A stretch of 30,009 nucleotides of DNA from Nephromyces sp. MM_2019 (GCA_015657535.1 JADHZB010001148.1:7631-37639), one strand, 5' to 3'; shown: positions 1-11,185, counted from the first letter of the stretch. Numbers and translations: made by a program. Notes: generated by a model from the sequence alone, not told the origin.

Positions 1-102
1 GTCAGTATCACCTTCCTCAGCATCACCTTCTTTAGTGTCACCTTCCTCAGCACCACCTTCTTTAGTGTCACCTTCCTCAGTATCACCTTCGTCAGTCTCA
101 CC
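1..102 (-). repeat. 15-bp coding minisatellite (Gly-Asp-Thr-Glu/Lys-Glu, seven units)
   Basis: Reading the minus strand from base 102 to 1, the protein repeats every five residues: GETDE, GDTEE, GDTKE, GGAEE, GDTKE, GDAEE, GDTD. The DNA period is 15 bp, and the array continues past the window edge. It lies in the acidic stalk of the adhesin, and its in-frame period means that copy-number change would alter stalk length without a frameshift. Confidence 0.85.
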
Positions 103-401
103 TTTGTCGGAATCTTTATCTTTATCTGCCTCACTAGGTGTCTTAGAAACTTCCCCTTCTCCTTTGCTGGCTGTGCCATGTTCTGAACCAGTTTTGTCTT
201 CTGAATCTTTATCTGGAACTTTAGTTGTTACCGTAGGGGACTCAGTCTTCCCTTTCGTTTCATCGGAGGTGTCTGTATCACTGTCGTCATCTGCGTCCGT
301 GGTCGTACCTTCATCTTTGTCCTCTGGGTCATCCTCACTAGGATTCTTCATTTCCGTTGGTTTTGGTATTGCTGGTGGAGTAACAATAGCTGTGCTCTCC
401 C
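1..401 (-). other. Exon 14 (partial) of the adhesin: acidic Ser/Thr/Asp/Glu stalk
   Basis: The acceptor ATGCAG|GG at 403-402 continues the frame from TSP1 repeat 10. The exon encodes about 134 residues very rich in Asp, Glu, Lys, Ser and Thr, with a short Pro-rich start. This would be an extended, possibly O-glycosylated stalk before the membrane anchor. The open frame on the opposite strand here (35-409, Ser-rich) is a mirror artefact of this low-complexity coding sequence. The exon is cut by the window edge. Confidence 0.8.
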
Positions 402-3400
402 CTGCATGACAAATTAAGTATTTCTCTAGGTTAAAAGCGCCCTAGCGAGCAAGCAGGTACGTTAAACTGCCGCTGTCAGAAACTTTAAAAAGTGCTTTTA
501 CAACTTTTCTAGGGATATCTCCGTGATTTATAAGGCCTCTTGTATTTTTTGCTTCGCGCTTCTCGTTAGTTCAATTCAAATTTACCTGGAAGCTGCTTTC
601 ATCAAATAGCATGCTGCACTTCTTTTAAAAATGTCACAACGATCCCAATGTGGGGGCCAATGTGGGATAATTGGCATAAATTATCAACTAATATAAAATT
701 AGCAATCTAGTTCTGGAAGCTCCCCCTATAGGTTACACGGCTATATACTCTCAAAAACAGTATTCCTGCTGCAGCTGCTTATTCATCAAGTCTTACCGGT
801 GGTACATGGGGCGAGGTTGCATTTTAAAGCCTCTTTTGTAACTTCATTGCATAAGCTGGATCCTGATGTCCTTATAATGGATCGGTAACGTAGCTTGTAG
901 CCTGCTCCACATTTGCTTGAGCAAGGGCTCCAGTCGGTCCAAATAGAATAGCACGGCCCTATACAAATGACAAGGCAATTTCCAGCATTAACACAATGCA
1001 GTGATTCTTGCTATTATAAATGCTCTTTAATATTAGAGTGCACAGGTATTTGTGTGATCGATATCAATGCTTAAATAACGTCCTATCAAGCATTATAAAA
1101 AATTTAGGTAGGTGGTCAGTTTTTGTATTACTTTAATCATACTTTGTCTACGTATCTTTCTATTGAATATTATATCTGTACTATATTTTTTTAACAGGTT
1201 TATTATGATTTTAAGAGTTTTCCTTATTAAATATAATTGTTATCGAAATTGTATGGCTGACTTTGCATTCGAAAGTGTGCCGTTTCCCCCTATATCACCA
1301 AAGAATGCTTTAATAAAAGGAAATTTTTATGTGTAAGAGCAACTACATACTGAAGTCTCTACCTTCATCTTTAATACATTTGGTTCTTGCCAGTATGAAT
1401 ACTGCAAACTGTAAGTTTTTTTAGCTAAGTTAACTGAACCTGATTTCTTAAACTACGAGTTTATCTTACGAATCAAAAATGCAATGCTTTGAAGCCATGT
1501 CCCTTATATGCCGATCACAAACAGCTGTATTCTTTATGTGGTACCACCTCTGCATTGTATGGGTCTATACATGAATGATAGAACAGTTTTCTAGTTTAAT
1601 ATAAGCAATTACTAACAGGGAGTCTGGGGTCTCGTCACTGAAATGATTCTAGTAAACTAGTGGTTCCATGTCTCAAATCCTGCAATATTTTATGGATATG
1701 CTATCAGAATTGTGCCTTGTTTCATTATGTGCGGAACGGCTAACAATAAATAATTTCTTTGCCTACCACAAGGCCCTAGGTTGCAGCCCTTGGTTTCTGT
1801 TGGAAGAAATCCTTGCTGTTGCAAAGTTTTACCTCCATACTTTGCCGCCCTTACTGTGGGGAATCTCGTTCTAGTCATTTTCCCTGGTCCACAATCGGCA
1901 GAACATTTTGACCACGGTCCAAACTTCCCTGGCACAGCGTCTATAGGGCATTCCCGAATCTTACACTTTCTTTCTTCTCGAATAGCTATACCCTGCGAAA
2001 TTATATCAAATGCCTTGTATTCATGCAGGTAATAGAATTATTGATTTGCAACTTATAGTGAGAGAGGATTCAGATGTAGCTCTTTTATTGAACAGTGCCG
2101 TGAACTTGGATTATGTTCAACCTGCTTAAAATGCTTCACTTTTAAATCTTACATAGTTGCTTTTATTTTGAGGAATTAATAGAGATTTTTCTGAAAGGCG
2201 TGTGCGCAGTACAAGCCTAATAGGGTAAACACCGAGCAGCTAATTTTCTTGCTTTAAACATAACTATATCATCTTGTTTAACTGCTACAATCTCTGTAAT
2301 TAGCTTTATTATCAGAACTCGAAGTATTTACAGCGTTGCTAAGAAACATATTTTTGAATCTGGTGCACCTTTCTTGTCACTGAACTATTTTGCTCATAAA
2401 AATGCAGCAGGGGATGTAATGTGTCCTTTGTGATACACTTGTTGTACACCTATGCTTTTTAATCATTTAGGTATGATCTGAAGCAATGTGGCTTCATAAC
2501 CGGGAAACCTTTATTTGCTTTATTTCCGCATTGTTCAAAAAGGGGGAAGAATGTAGCTATTTCTAAATGAATTTAAAGCTACTGCATAAGTTAGCCGCTT
2601 TGAATGCTTTAGACATGGTATTAGCATTCCGTTAATATTCTTGCATGCTATGAAATATAAGCAACTAATAATCGCACAGGTAGCGTGATCACCATATAAT
2701 TACAGCTGGTGCTTATCTACCTGAGCCACACAAGTTTTTCCACCATGTAAGGCCTTTTGTGTTGATTCTCGAGTTCTGTAGTGACTTCCGGTTCCGCATG
2801 ACGCATTGCACAAAGTCCAATCTTTCCATCCTCCACAAACTTCGTTCACAGGGCATGGCGGCTCGTTGCACACCTTCAGTTGCTTCCGAAGTACTTTTTG
2901 TTGTTCTAAAGTTTTGCCCCCATATTTTGCTTTTATCTTAGATTCTTCCCTAGATCTACTCATAATACCCTTTCCACAGCTAACTGAGCATGCTCCCCAC
3001 GGCCCCCACTTTCCAGGAATTTCGTGTTGTGGACAGGGCTGGGTATTGCAAGCCTGCTGCTCAGTTTTAACAATACCTTGCTGTTCGCAGGTTCTACCTC
3101 CATGTAGAGCCAGAGGGCTATTATAGTTCAGACGTGCTCGGTATTGCACTCCTCCACCGCAACTCTTACTACATGACCCCCATGGTGCTGAAGGTAAGCA
3201 TTAAAAACACGCCTCATTTATGCTGCATGCCTCAGAGGACGATACCTGGATGGTTAAAAATTACCTGTGCTTCCAAGATGGTTAGCTACGAAGCATAGGG
3301 ATTCATGTTTGTGCTAGTACGAATATGAAAACGCCGAAGTAATTTTGAGCTCAGGGAAACATCAACTATGCCATTACAGCTGCTGGCGCTACCGACCAGA

Positions 3401-6400
3401 GATTAAGGTAAGCTTAATTTAGTCTATTGGGTATATATTATTGTTGAGCCACCATAGAAGAAACTGCGATTTGGTACGCAATTTTCAAAATATGCAGCTG
3501 CTTATATCTTAACTTTCGAATTGCACCTCTTCTGCTGTATATCTATCAGGATACTATACCCCACCGAAAAACTACGAAATAAAACGTGCTCGGAGATCGA
3601 AGTTGCACGGTGGTGCGTGCCCCACACACTTAGCATATACTATTTTCCTGCTTACCGAATTTTCCACATTTCGCATCCACAGGGCAAGGCTTCATAGTGC
3701 ATGCTTCTTTCTCCACTCGGTATACTCTTTTCTGTTTTAATAATTTCCTAGTGCGAATTCCAGTCCCACAGGATACTGCGAGTTACGCATATTCATTTAA
3801 GGAATGTATTTGCCGATCCAATCGAAATCTTTTTTCATAAGTACTGCTTCTCAAATTTAGTGCCATTAAGTAGATTAGATGCCATGCAGACTCCGATGAA
3901 GCCGCTAGTACACTATAGTTGCTGTGAAATCATTTTTACCCGTGAATGAGCTACGAGTCATGCAATGCTCAAGCAGGGCATTAGATGAAGAAAGGATATG
4001 CTTCAAGAGAATAATAACTACTTACAAGCTCTGCGCATTTGGTAAACTTGACAAAAAATTCTAGGTGAGTTTTAAAAATTTTCTTTTTCACCAAGACTAA
4101 GATGCTTTAGCGCGAGTTGCATTGATACGCAACATTTTCTTACAAGAGAGGAAGCTACCGTTAATTTTAATTTACAGTTTTATGTATTTCTTGGGACCAT
4201 AGTGTAAGATAATGTAAACAAGCATTATTCACCACGACCAAAAAAGACTTATTAATGCCCTTATCGACATTTTTAAGCTTTTTGAGCATTAAATGAATTG
4301 TGAGCATAGTCAATACAAGACAACTACATCGTAAAATGGGCAAAAAAGCATACTGCTTTTTACTGGCGTACAATCGTCTGGAGACATATACAATGTAGAT
4401 GCCCCAACGTAGCACGGCAAGCATAGTTTACATTCGAAGCCTTAGAAGGATAGATATTTCGACAGCTGCGCGCTAAGCGTCTAAGCGTATGACAGGGTTA
4501 ATATCCGTTAAGACCAAACTTACGAAATTACCACTGCATGGGCTCCAAGAAGTCCATTTCATAACGACACACGGTTTCATCCTGCATCTGCGAGTTTCTA
4601 GTCTTTTTATTCCTTGTTGCTCACAGCTCTTCCCTCCATATTTTGCTGCGGGATTATTCATGAAGCTCCTTTCCCTTGTCTGGTCACCATCACCGCAAGT
4701 GGCTGAGCATTTACTCCACTCACCAAAATCGCCTAAAAGCAAAGTGAATGAGGCCAGACTATTACTATTGCCGGCATACGATTCATCTCGACTCAATACG
4801 AGACATCTTTCACCTTACTTCTCTTTTTCCCAAGTTCTGAAATTTATAACGTCAAATCTCCGGCATGACGACAAGATTAAGTTTACAAACAACAATTCTA
4901 CCCATAAATATAGTAGCCAAGATTTTACTATCGCTTTTAATTACCATAAGTGGAAAATGGGGCGATAAAGCTAGTCTCTAGCCACTTGTTTAAGTACCTC
5001 GTAACGTTTTAATGCTTAGATGAGCCACAAGGTTTAATTAGGATGTCATATTCATGGCAGGTTGCTATTTTTCAGAGCCGGAAATACTAAGGATATACTT
5101 AAGGGAGTGCCAATGAACTGACAGGCTTTTTATTTTTTATTAGCCATATTGAAGCGATGATTCAATATTAACTACTGAAAATGGTTAACAGATGGAGACT
5201 GGTAGCACACTGCCTTGTGATATATCCCTCATAGGTGCACTTGCACTGGTAATTTAATAGAATTGAGTATCAAGCTGTTATAATCTGCAACCAATTAGAA
5301 GCTATCCGTGCGCCACCAAGAGCTTCCTCTTCTTCCCATAGCTGAATACACTTAAGTAGCTATCTCTGCTCATAGAGCCTAAATTTTTCTTGTAGTTTGA
5401 ACTAGATGGTATTTTATATAATACAGAGCATATGAGTACTTCAGGCGTAGGCATCAATGCAACGAAGTATAGGATTCAAATTCCCTCGCGCGTCAATCAT
5501 GCGCATACTTACCACATTTTGCGTTAACGGGGCATGGTTTTATCATACAACTTTCCGTTTTAGTCATTGGTATCTTCTGCGCAGCTAAAGTTCTACCACC
5601 ATGAGCTGGCATCGCCTTCATAGGCCCACGCTTGGCAACTCTTGTACCTTTCCCGCAAGTGGCCGAGCAAGGCCCAAAAGGAAGCCAATCCCCAGGGATG
5701 GCGTCTATGGGGCACGCTTTGAGCATACAAGTTTTATTTTTAAATGAAGGTATACCTTGTTGCGCGCAAGTCCGTCCTGTAGAGACAGTAAGCAGGGATT
5801 TTTACTGATGCTAAACTCGCAGCGGTGCAGAATTGCTGTGCATGTGAGAAGCGTCTGCAGCAGAGACGCGCGCACCCCGCGATACGATTTGTGTCGTGTG
5901 TGCTGTCAGCGTGAAAGTTTGAGTCCTCGCTTACCTCCGTACTTAGCCCGAGCACCGGGGAGCCGCTTGCTTGTAGCAACTCCAGTACCGCAAGATTTTG
6001 AACAAGGACCGTAAGGTCCCCATTTCCCGCAGTCCTCATCCACTGGGCATGGTGTGATGATGCAACTCTGCTTTTCCTCCTGTTTCAAATTTTGCTGCGA
6101 GCAACTCTTTCCCGGTGTACCATCAGTCCCTGGTTTTTGTGGAACTCTTTCAAAAGGAGCAATTCTTTTTCGAGACCTTATACCAGGACCACATTTAGAG
6201 GAGCATGCACTCCAAGGTCCAAAGTCGGAACAGACGGCATCTATTGGCAAGGATTTGCACGCTATGTTTAATGTGTCCTTCGCCGTGTCTATTAGGGCAT
6301 TCCAGTTTGTTGCCTTGAAAAGTGGGCAATTTCCTATAGGCATTGAAGATTACTTAAGGGATGAGCTATGCATAGCGCAATGCATAATAGGACTTCGACG

Positions 6401-9400
6401 AAAATGTTATTTTCGAATAGTTCTCGGCAACGATATGCATCGTGTCTGAAGTACACAGTTTTTCCGCATATCACCATAAATTTTAAACAGTGCAGTGCGT
6501 CAAACATATATTGAAATGACTTTTTTGAAAAGCGCATTTTTAAAGATAAAGACAAGCTACGCCTTATTAAGCTGTAGTTCGTGTGCCACCTCAGCGTTCT
6601 GTCCACATCTTCGTGTAGTAATTACTAAATGAAGCGAGGCTTCTGAGCATTTATTTTTGCTACCCATAATCCGCATTGAATCAGTCTTCCGTAAAGGCAG
6701 GTTCAGAGTGTGTAAACTCTTTTGGTCTAAAATTTGAGAATGCCTACTCAGTGGAAACTGTAAAACTTACGACCCTCGCGCGATAGTCGAGGATAGATGG
6801 ATAACATGATTTCACCATCAGACATAGCAGCATAATCCGTTACCTGTTCTTGGGCAGTTTACTAACTCCCTGCATTGATATGATGAAACGTATCCTATTC
6901 CAACTACGCTTATGAGAACCCCTTTATCACGTAGCTCTTTTGCTGGAAGCCGGATACTGTCAGTAGACCTGAATGATAGATCAATCGCGGAGAACACTCT
7001 TTTTTGGCAAGCTCTTGCCATAAATTCTACCAACTTTCAGTGTGATATGACTAAGCAATCGTAATTAATTTAACCTTGGCATCGTTTTGATATTGTAGAA
7101 GTAGCTGAAAAACCACCGCAAAATGTAGTCCATCTCAATGGCTTTAAACGGGAACTTTAAACATAGGGTATTTACGATGAAAGGGTGAATATTTTGGCCT
7201 GACCATATTTTTGCCGAGCTCATAAAGAATTTTTCATTATTTTGCTTTTGCAACTTACGATCCATCTGTAATAACAATTAATATCTTAGGAGCGTCACTC
7301 CTGGATCCGGGAGCCGCGAATATAAAATCCTTCGTACCTCTAAGTGCTGCTCCCGTCATTGTTAATCCACCGCGGTATGAGTCCTTCAGCTGTAGAACAT
7401 ATTATTTTTACTCGTTTTGGAGGTTAGAATTAGAGATTGGCACAAGCGACATAACCCAGGGTTATTAACTACGCATGGTTTTCGCTAACTCCTAGCTCAT
7501 TTTTTGTTTGCTTCTAGGTCACGCTGTATTTGAAAAGTTTATTAATAAGTCAAGTAGTGCACGAAATGTTGGAATTTAATGAGTAATGCCACTTAATAGT
7601 AGTTTTAATCTACCCTGCTTGTCACGTTAGTTAACCGACGTACTTTTTCGATGGAATTGAGTGCCGTAGACTTATCTATGGCACTGGCTGATGTAAAGTT
7701 CCAGTTTAGAACGTAAAGAGGAGCCAATTTACATCTTCCTTTACTGCAATCAACTCTTCCAGAATAAGACATCACGGCAACATGGACATCATCCTTCCCT
7801 ATGGTGAGCTGCAATGCATCGTAAGGAACATTGTACTTGACTGAACTTCACCATTACCTACCTCTCCAATTATTGGGGAGGTAGGGGATGGTAAGTTAGT
7901 TGCTAGCCGTTAGAAGTAATGTCAAACTACTACAATCAACTCCCAAGAAACAATTTTGGATGAAGTGTACCCTGTAATCTCAAAAAATATAATAACTCCT
8001 CCCAAAGATTTTCCACAGTAAAAATATAATTAGGCACCTCAAGTATTTTACGTGCGTTTCAATAAAGCCTGAAGATATTCTAATTTTGAGCATCAGGCTC
8101 TTCAAATAGAGGAGCGTACTTAATGCGGCTGTTTATGTTTTATGGGATTGAAATTCATTCCGTACTGCAAGCAAAGCTCGAAAAGCTTCTACTGGCTTCT
8201 AGATGTATTAGAATTCTGTACCTTCTCAACCTTTTTTTTTCCGTCTATAAGTACTAACTAGATTTCGTATATCTATTTGGATTTCACGAGTTAATTTGAG
8301 CTTAAAAAACCTTCATTACCGATTTCACAAAGTTTTGAACGAAGGGTATCATCTTATCTTTCCAATTATCTTTTCCAACGCTGCTTGACATATCCAACAG
8401 AAAGGCTAAGTCTAGCTTCTGTAAACAGAACATTATCGTTGCGAAGATTTCAAGAAAGTAAACTAAAAATGCGCTTAGCTTTAAAGTTTCCAAATAGAAG
8501 TCACCTGCACACATTTTTTTAAAGAAATGCAGCAAGAACATTTTTCTTGGAAGCATCACTTTACTCAAGATAAACAGATAAACTATCATGAACGAGAGAC
8601 GCCTTCTAGCTTTAAAAAAATTCACCATGCGTTGAGCGTGCACAGATGTGATATAACCTCTTAACCAACATTTTTATGCCAGCATGCTTCAAAACTAACA
8701 GCATACAAAAAACCTTTTACTGCTTAGGAAGCACTTGGGCAACTTATGATGCTCTTCATCATGCTTAGAACTATAGTGTACTATCGCACTCTAAAATCCT
8801 TCTATCTGCTATACTCAATGATGGCTAAAAAGTAGTAAAATAAAGTGATATTTCTAGTTTTTCAAAAATAAAGACTCTGAATCCGTGGTTTTTATCACAT
8901 TTATTAGTAAAGTGCACAGCTAAAAATATTAATTTGATGGCTAACGTATGCAGACACTAGCGAAAAATTACAAAATTTTCATCTGAGGGGGCCATAGCTC
9001 AAAATCTATCAGTTTACTATGAACCTTAGATTAAGATTACTTAGTGAAGCGCAGTCGTCAAAAAGTGCTTTTTTTCTACCCGCACCTTCACATAATTCAG
9101 TAGATAATTCACTACGTAACCATTCTCTACAAACCTTTTGGGTTCTGTCTTAAGGCGTGGTTTAAAAATTAATAGACTCCGCATGAAACCTTGCTGTTAG
9201 TCAATAGTCAACCTAAGCATATTCTAAGCATACCTGGCAAATAATGCAATATTTAGAGCGCTCCCATATTTATTCAGTTAAACTCCACAGTGAGCTTTCC
9301 TTATGCATTATAATATACCGGCTGCTTTTACTCAATCAAAGCTACAAAAACTCTGCATCTCCAAAAAGGAAAATATTGAGGCTATGGAATGATTATACTA

Positions 9401-11067
9401 CTAGAATAGCTACTTTAGTTTGTGGCTGCTAGAGCCTGCAATAGGCATAAGTGACAGTGAATATATCCAGCTAACTCTTATCTCTATGCCAATGTACATG
9501 GTTAACTGAGAAGTGCCGCAATATAGGGGATTTTCTTCTTTTTTGTACAGTAGCGTAGTTATCGCTACGACAAATTTTTCGTTGCTTAGTCTGTTGCCAA
9601 GTCCTGGGGACTCTTGATAATACCGTCACGCTACTTTTGTCTAGTTTCATGCCCCTCACAGGATAATTGCCATGTACAGCAGGTAATTCAGAAGTTGCAA
9701 TTGGTCAGCTTAAGAAATTCTATAATGTAATTTATTGAAAGATATATATACCTTTGTGCATGATCCTGCTGTTGCCAGCACCGTATCAATCATTGGGAAG
9801 GCGGCGGACCCCGTGATAGCAGAATTATCTTCTTCCCCGGTAGGATAATCCATGTTAGGGTAAGAGTGATGGGCTTCCCTGCCAGAATCATCGATGTCAC
9901 CATTTCTGAATCTTCCCCCTGGGGAGTTCTGCGTGAATCCTGTATTCAATCGAGTGCTTCGAAATTATCGAGGATTTTATGAAGCAATTACTACTCAATT
10001 CACAGAGCAAAAAAGGTGTACCACAAACACAGGCATGCCCAAAAGTCTCGTCCCTAGCTCTGCCAGCACTATTCTGAGGAACAACTTGTGCGATAAAGTT
10101 TTGGGCGGACTATGATGGGGTAACTTATCTGCGTAAACGCTAATACAGAGAGAACCCTATGGATCAAGACCAAATGAAATAATATCATAAAAATTTAATC
10201 TATACCTTTTTGATAACATTATTAAGCAAGCATCATGAGGACTTGCATATTTCCACTATACATTGTGAGGTGATGGCTACTGTATGCTCGCAAAGTATAT
10301 CGGCACACCATGAAGAAACTTTGTCGCATATAAGGCTGAGATGAAAGGTTAATTGCCCTGATTGTATTTCAATCAAACTTAGCATTGTTATTTAGGCAAC
10401 AAATGAGATGTTTTGCGAGTACGCAGGCTAAAGTTTTGGCCCAAAAATTCATTACTAACTTAGTTTGAGCATTGTTTTGTCCATTTCATGCTTAATATTC
10501 GTCTTCCAAATATATTTTATGGCACATAAAAGTAATACAACTGTTCTGTTGCTACTACTCGAGAATTTGACTGCCTAGACTAGTTCGTGCAGGCTCACGC
10601 GAACACGGCAAAGATGAGGTTGTTAACTTTTATGCTATGGTGAATATGTATTTGGAGACAATTTTTCTTGGATTGAATCAGAGAGCACCATGCTGACTGC
10701 CTCTTACTGCTTTGTCAAAGTACCAGCGAAAGGGCACCTTTACTTAAAAGACGGTCTAGACCACAATATAAAGCAGCACAGCCCCTCGGGGATGTTGACG
10801 TGCATCCGATGAGGCTTTCTGTCTACCAGCCATCGCATAAGGCTCACGAGCTTTCTCATTTAAATTGAGAAGTTCACATTTGTTCTACACTTGTACGACG
10901 TAAAATATAAGAAGCACTTTCACTGTCATCTGAACTGTGATGCCGCGTGTTCTTTGTATTCGTAGGAGCATGCAACGTACTATACCTCGCGCCACAGATG
11001 ACACGGATCCTAACAATAAGAACAGAGCGAGAAGGCCTGCTTCCTTGACCATCCATGTTTTCTTCAT
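1..11067 (-). CDS. TRAP/MIC2-family adhesin: signal peptide, vWA domain, ten TSP1 repeats, acidic stalk (C-terminus off window)
   Basis: Predicted secreted surface adhesin of the apicomplexan TRAP/MIC2 family, which links host ligands to the parasite actin motor during gliding and invasion. Exons on the minus strand, 5' to 3': 11067-10986, 9939-9752, 8418-8320, 7808-7614, 7389-7259, 6968-6844, 6333-5935, 5776-5513, 4732-4532, 3775-3656, 3187-2721, 1992-1767, 958-797 and 401-1. Every junction is GT-AG and phase-compatible, and the lengths sum to 3,060 nt (1,020 codons) with no stop. Domain order: signal peptide (1-26), linker (27-90), vWA (91-299), ten TSP1 domains (about 308-884), acidic low-complexity region (887-1020). 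Toxoplasma MIC2 has one vWA and six TSP1 domains, and Plasmodium TRAP has one TSP1, so this is an expanded member. Transmembrane segment, rhomboid site and tail are not in the window. The family call is very secure; the exact orthologue is not. Least certain are the start exon and the third exon's donor (8320), where a downstream GT at 8311 would add three residues. Confidence 0.93.
797..6234 (-). other. Array of ten TSP1 repeats in the adhesin, exons 7 to 13
   Basis: Ten thrombospondin type-1 domains occupy residues 308-884. Each shows the W..CS..CG core, a basic stretch and, in most, a Tyr/His-Gly-Gly-Lys/Arg-Thr/Ser-Cys/Leu-x-x-Gln segment, and ends in a Cys-x-x-x-Pro-Cys or related pair. 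Neighbouring repeats are joined by short Pro-Val/Ile-Asp/Asn-Ala-Lys-Cys-Gly or Ile-Pro-Gly linkers. Repeat 1 has a Pro/Gly-rich insertion, and repeats 5 and 10 lack the Gly-Gly segment. WxxW C-mannosylation motifs occur in repeats 5, 7, 8 and 10. The O-fucosylation motif CxxS/TCG is present in repeats 2-8 and absent from 1, 9 and 10. TSP1 domains of this family bind glycosaminoglycans and extend the vWA head from the membrane (known for the family). Confidence 0.93.
6257..8418 (-). other. vWA (integrin A-type) domain of the adhesin, exons 3 to early 7
   Basis: Residues 91-299 form a complete vWA domain. The first strand is hydrophobic and ends in the MIDAS motif Asp99-x-Ser101-x-Ser103. The second MIDAS element is the Gly-Gly-Leu-Thr-Met-Thr stretch (Thr198 or Thr200), and the third is Thr229-Asp230-Gly231 after the ILIVI strand. 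A complete MIDAS implies divalent-cation-dependent ligand binding, as in MIC2 and TRAP. The C-terminal end has the family pattern of three cysteines (264, 270, 276), then an Asn-Trp-x-x-Leu helix and Cys299. The domain is spread over five exons with introns in phases 0, 0, 2 and 1. Confidence 0.93.
7851..7891. other. 17-bp-arm inverted repeat inside adhesin intron 3
   Basis: Arms 7851-7867 and 7875-7891 flank the 7-nt loop AATTATT. Fourteen of 17 positions are Watson-Crick pairs, and two of the three mismatches can form G-U pairs in one orientation. On the sense strand of the adhesin pre-mRNA the hairpin ends about 43 nt before the acceptor of exon 4 (AG at 7810-7809), close to where a branch point is expected. 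Confidence 0.6.
9752..9939 (-). other. Exon 2 of the adhesin gene: polar linker between signal peptide and vWA
   Basis: This exon encodes residues 28-90, a Gly, Asp, Glu and Ser-rich segment with no domain I recognise, ending in Ser-Cys-Thr-Lys just before the first vWA strand. Cys88 is placed like the cysteine that precedes the vWA fold in other TRAP-family proteins and probably forms a disulfide with the C-terminal part of the domain (inference). The acceptor at 9941-9940 gives the required phase. Two other AG sites a few codons downstream would only shorten the linker slightly. The donor is AAG|GTATAT in phase 0. Confidence 0.75.
10986..11067 (-). other. Exon 1 of the adhesin gene: signal peptide
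   Basis: The ATG at 11067-11065 begins a short basic segment (KK at 2-3, K8) followed by a hydrophobic core (residues 10-20, rich in Leu and Ala) and small residues SVSSVA at 21-26, a typical signal peptidase context. The exon ends at a CGAG|GTATAG donor in phase 1, which fits the acceptor at 9940 exactly. A second in-frame ATG at codon 6 could also be used and would keep the whole hydrophobic core. The 1,046-nt intron after it is one of the longest in the gene, so a further small exon inside it cannot be excluded. Confidence 0.75.
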
Positions 11068-11177
11068 TTTGAAATACGTGAAATTTTTTCCTAAAAAACA
11101 CTTTATCTGTGTTATTAGTTTTCACGGCTTCTCCAAGTTTCATTCTGAGATAAGTTCTCTGATGCCAATGTGTGGCT

Positions 11178-11185
11178 TGCATGCA
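11178..11185. promoter_or_regulatory. TGCATGCA palindrome upstream of the adhesin gene
   Basis: A perfect TGCATGCA octamer lies 111 bp upstream of the adhesin ATG. TGCATG-type motifs are known binding sites for several apicomplexan ApiAP2 factors, including Plasmodium AP2-Sp, which activates sporozoite genes such as TRAP. I found no other copy of the full octamer by eye in this window. That it regulates this gene is inference from position and motif only. Confidence 0.35.

Noticed and set aside
35..409. Ser/Pro-rich 124-codon plus-strand open frame
   Set aside because: It is the mirror of the acidic minus-strand exon 14 of the adhesin, which is joined in phase to TSP1 repeat 10.
2806..3126. 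Cys-rich plus-strand frames across the TSP1 exons (also 4489-4968, 5757-6014 and 6054-6449)
   Set aside because: They are antisense shadows of TSP1 coding sequence; the minus-strand reading has domains and matching splice sites.
8302..8643. Hydrophobic 113-codon minus-strand frame that could be read as the adhesin N-terminus
   Set aside because: The part before 8419 is intronic: a good acceptor at 8420-8419 joins in phase to exon 2, whereas donors within this frame do not give the right phase and the sequence is low-complexity hydrophobic.
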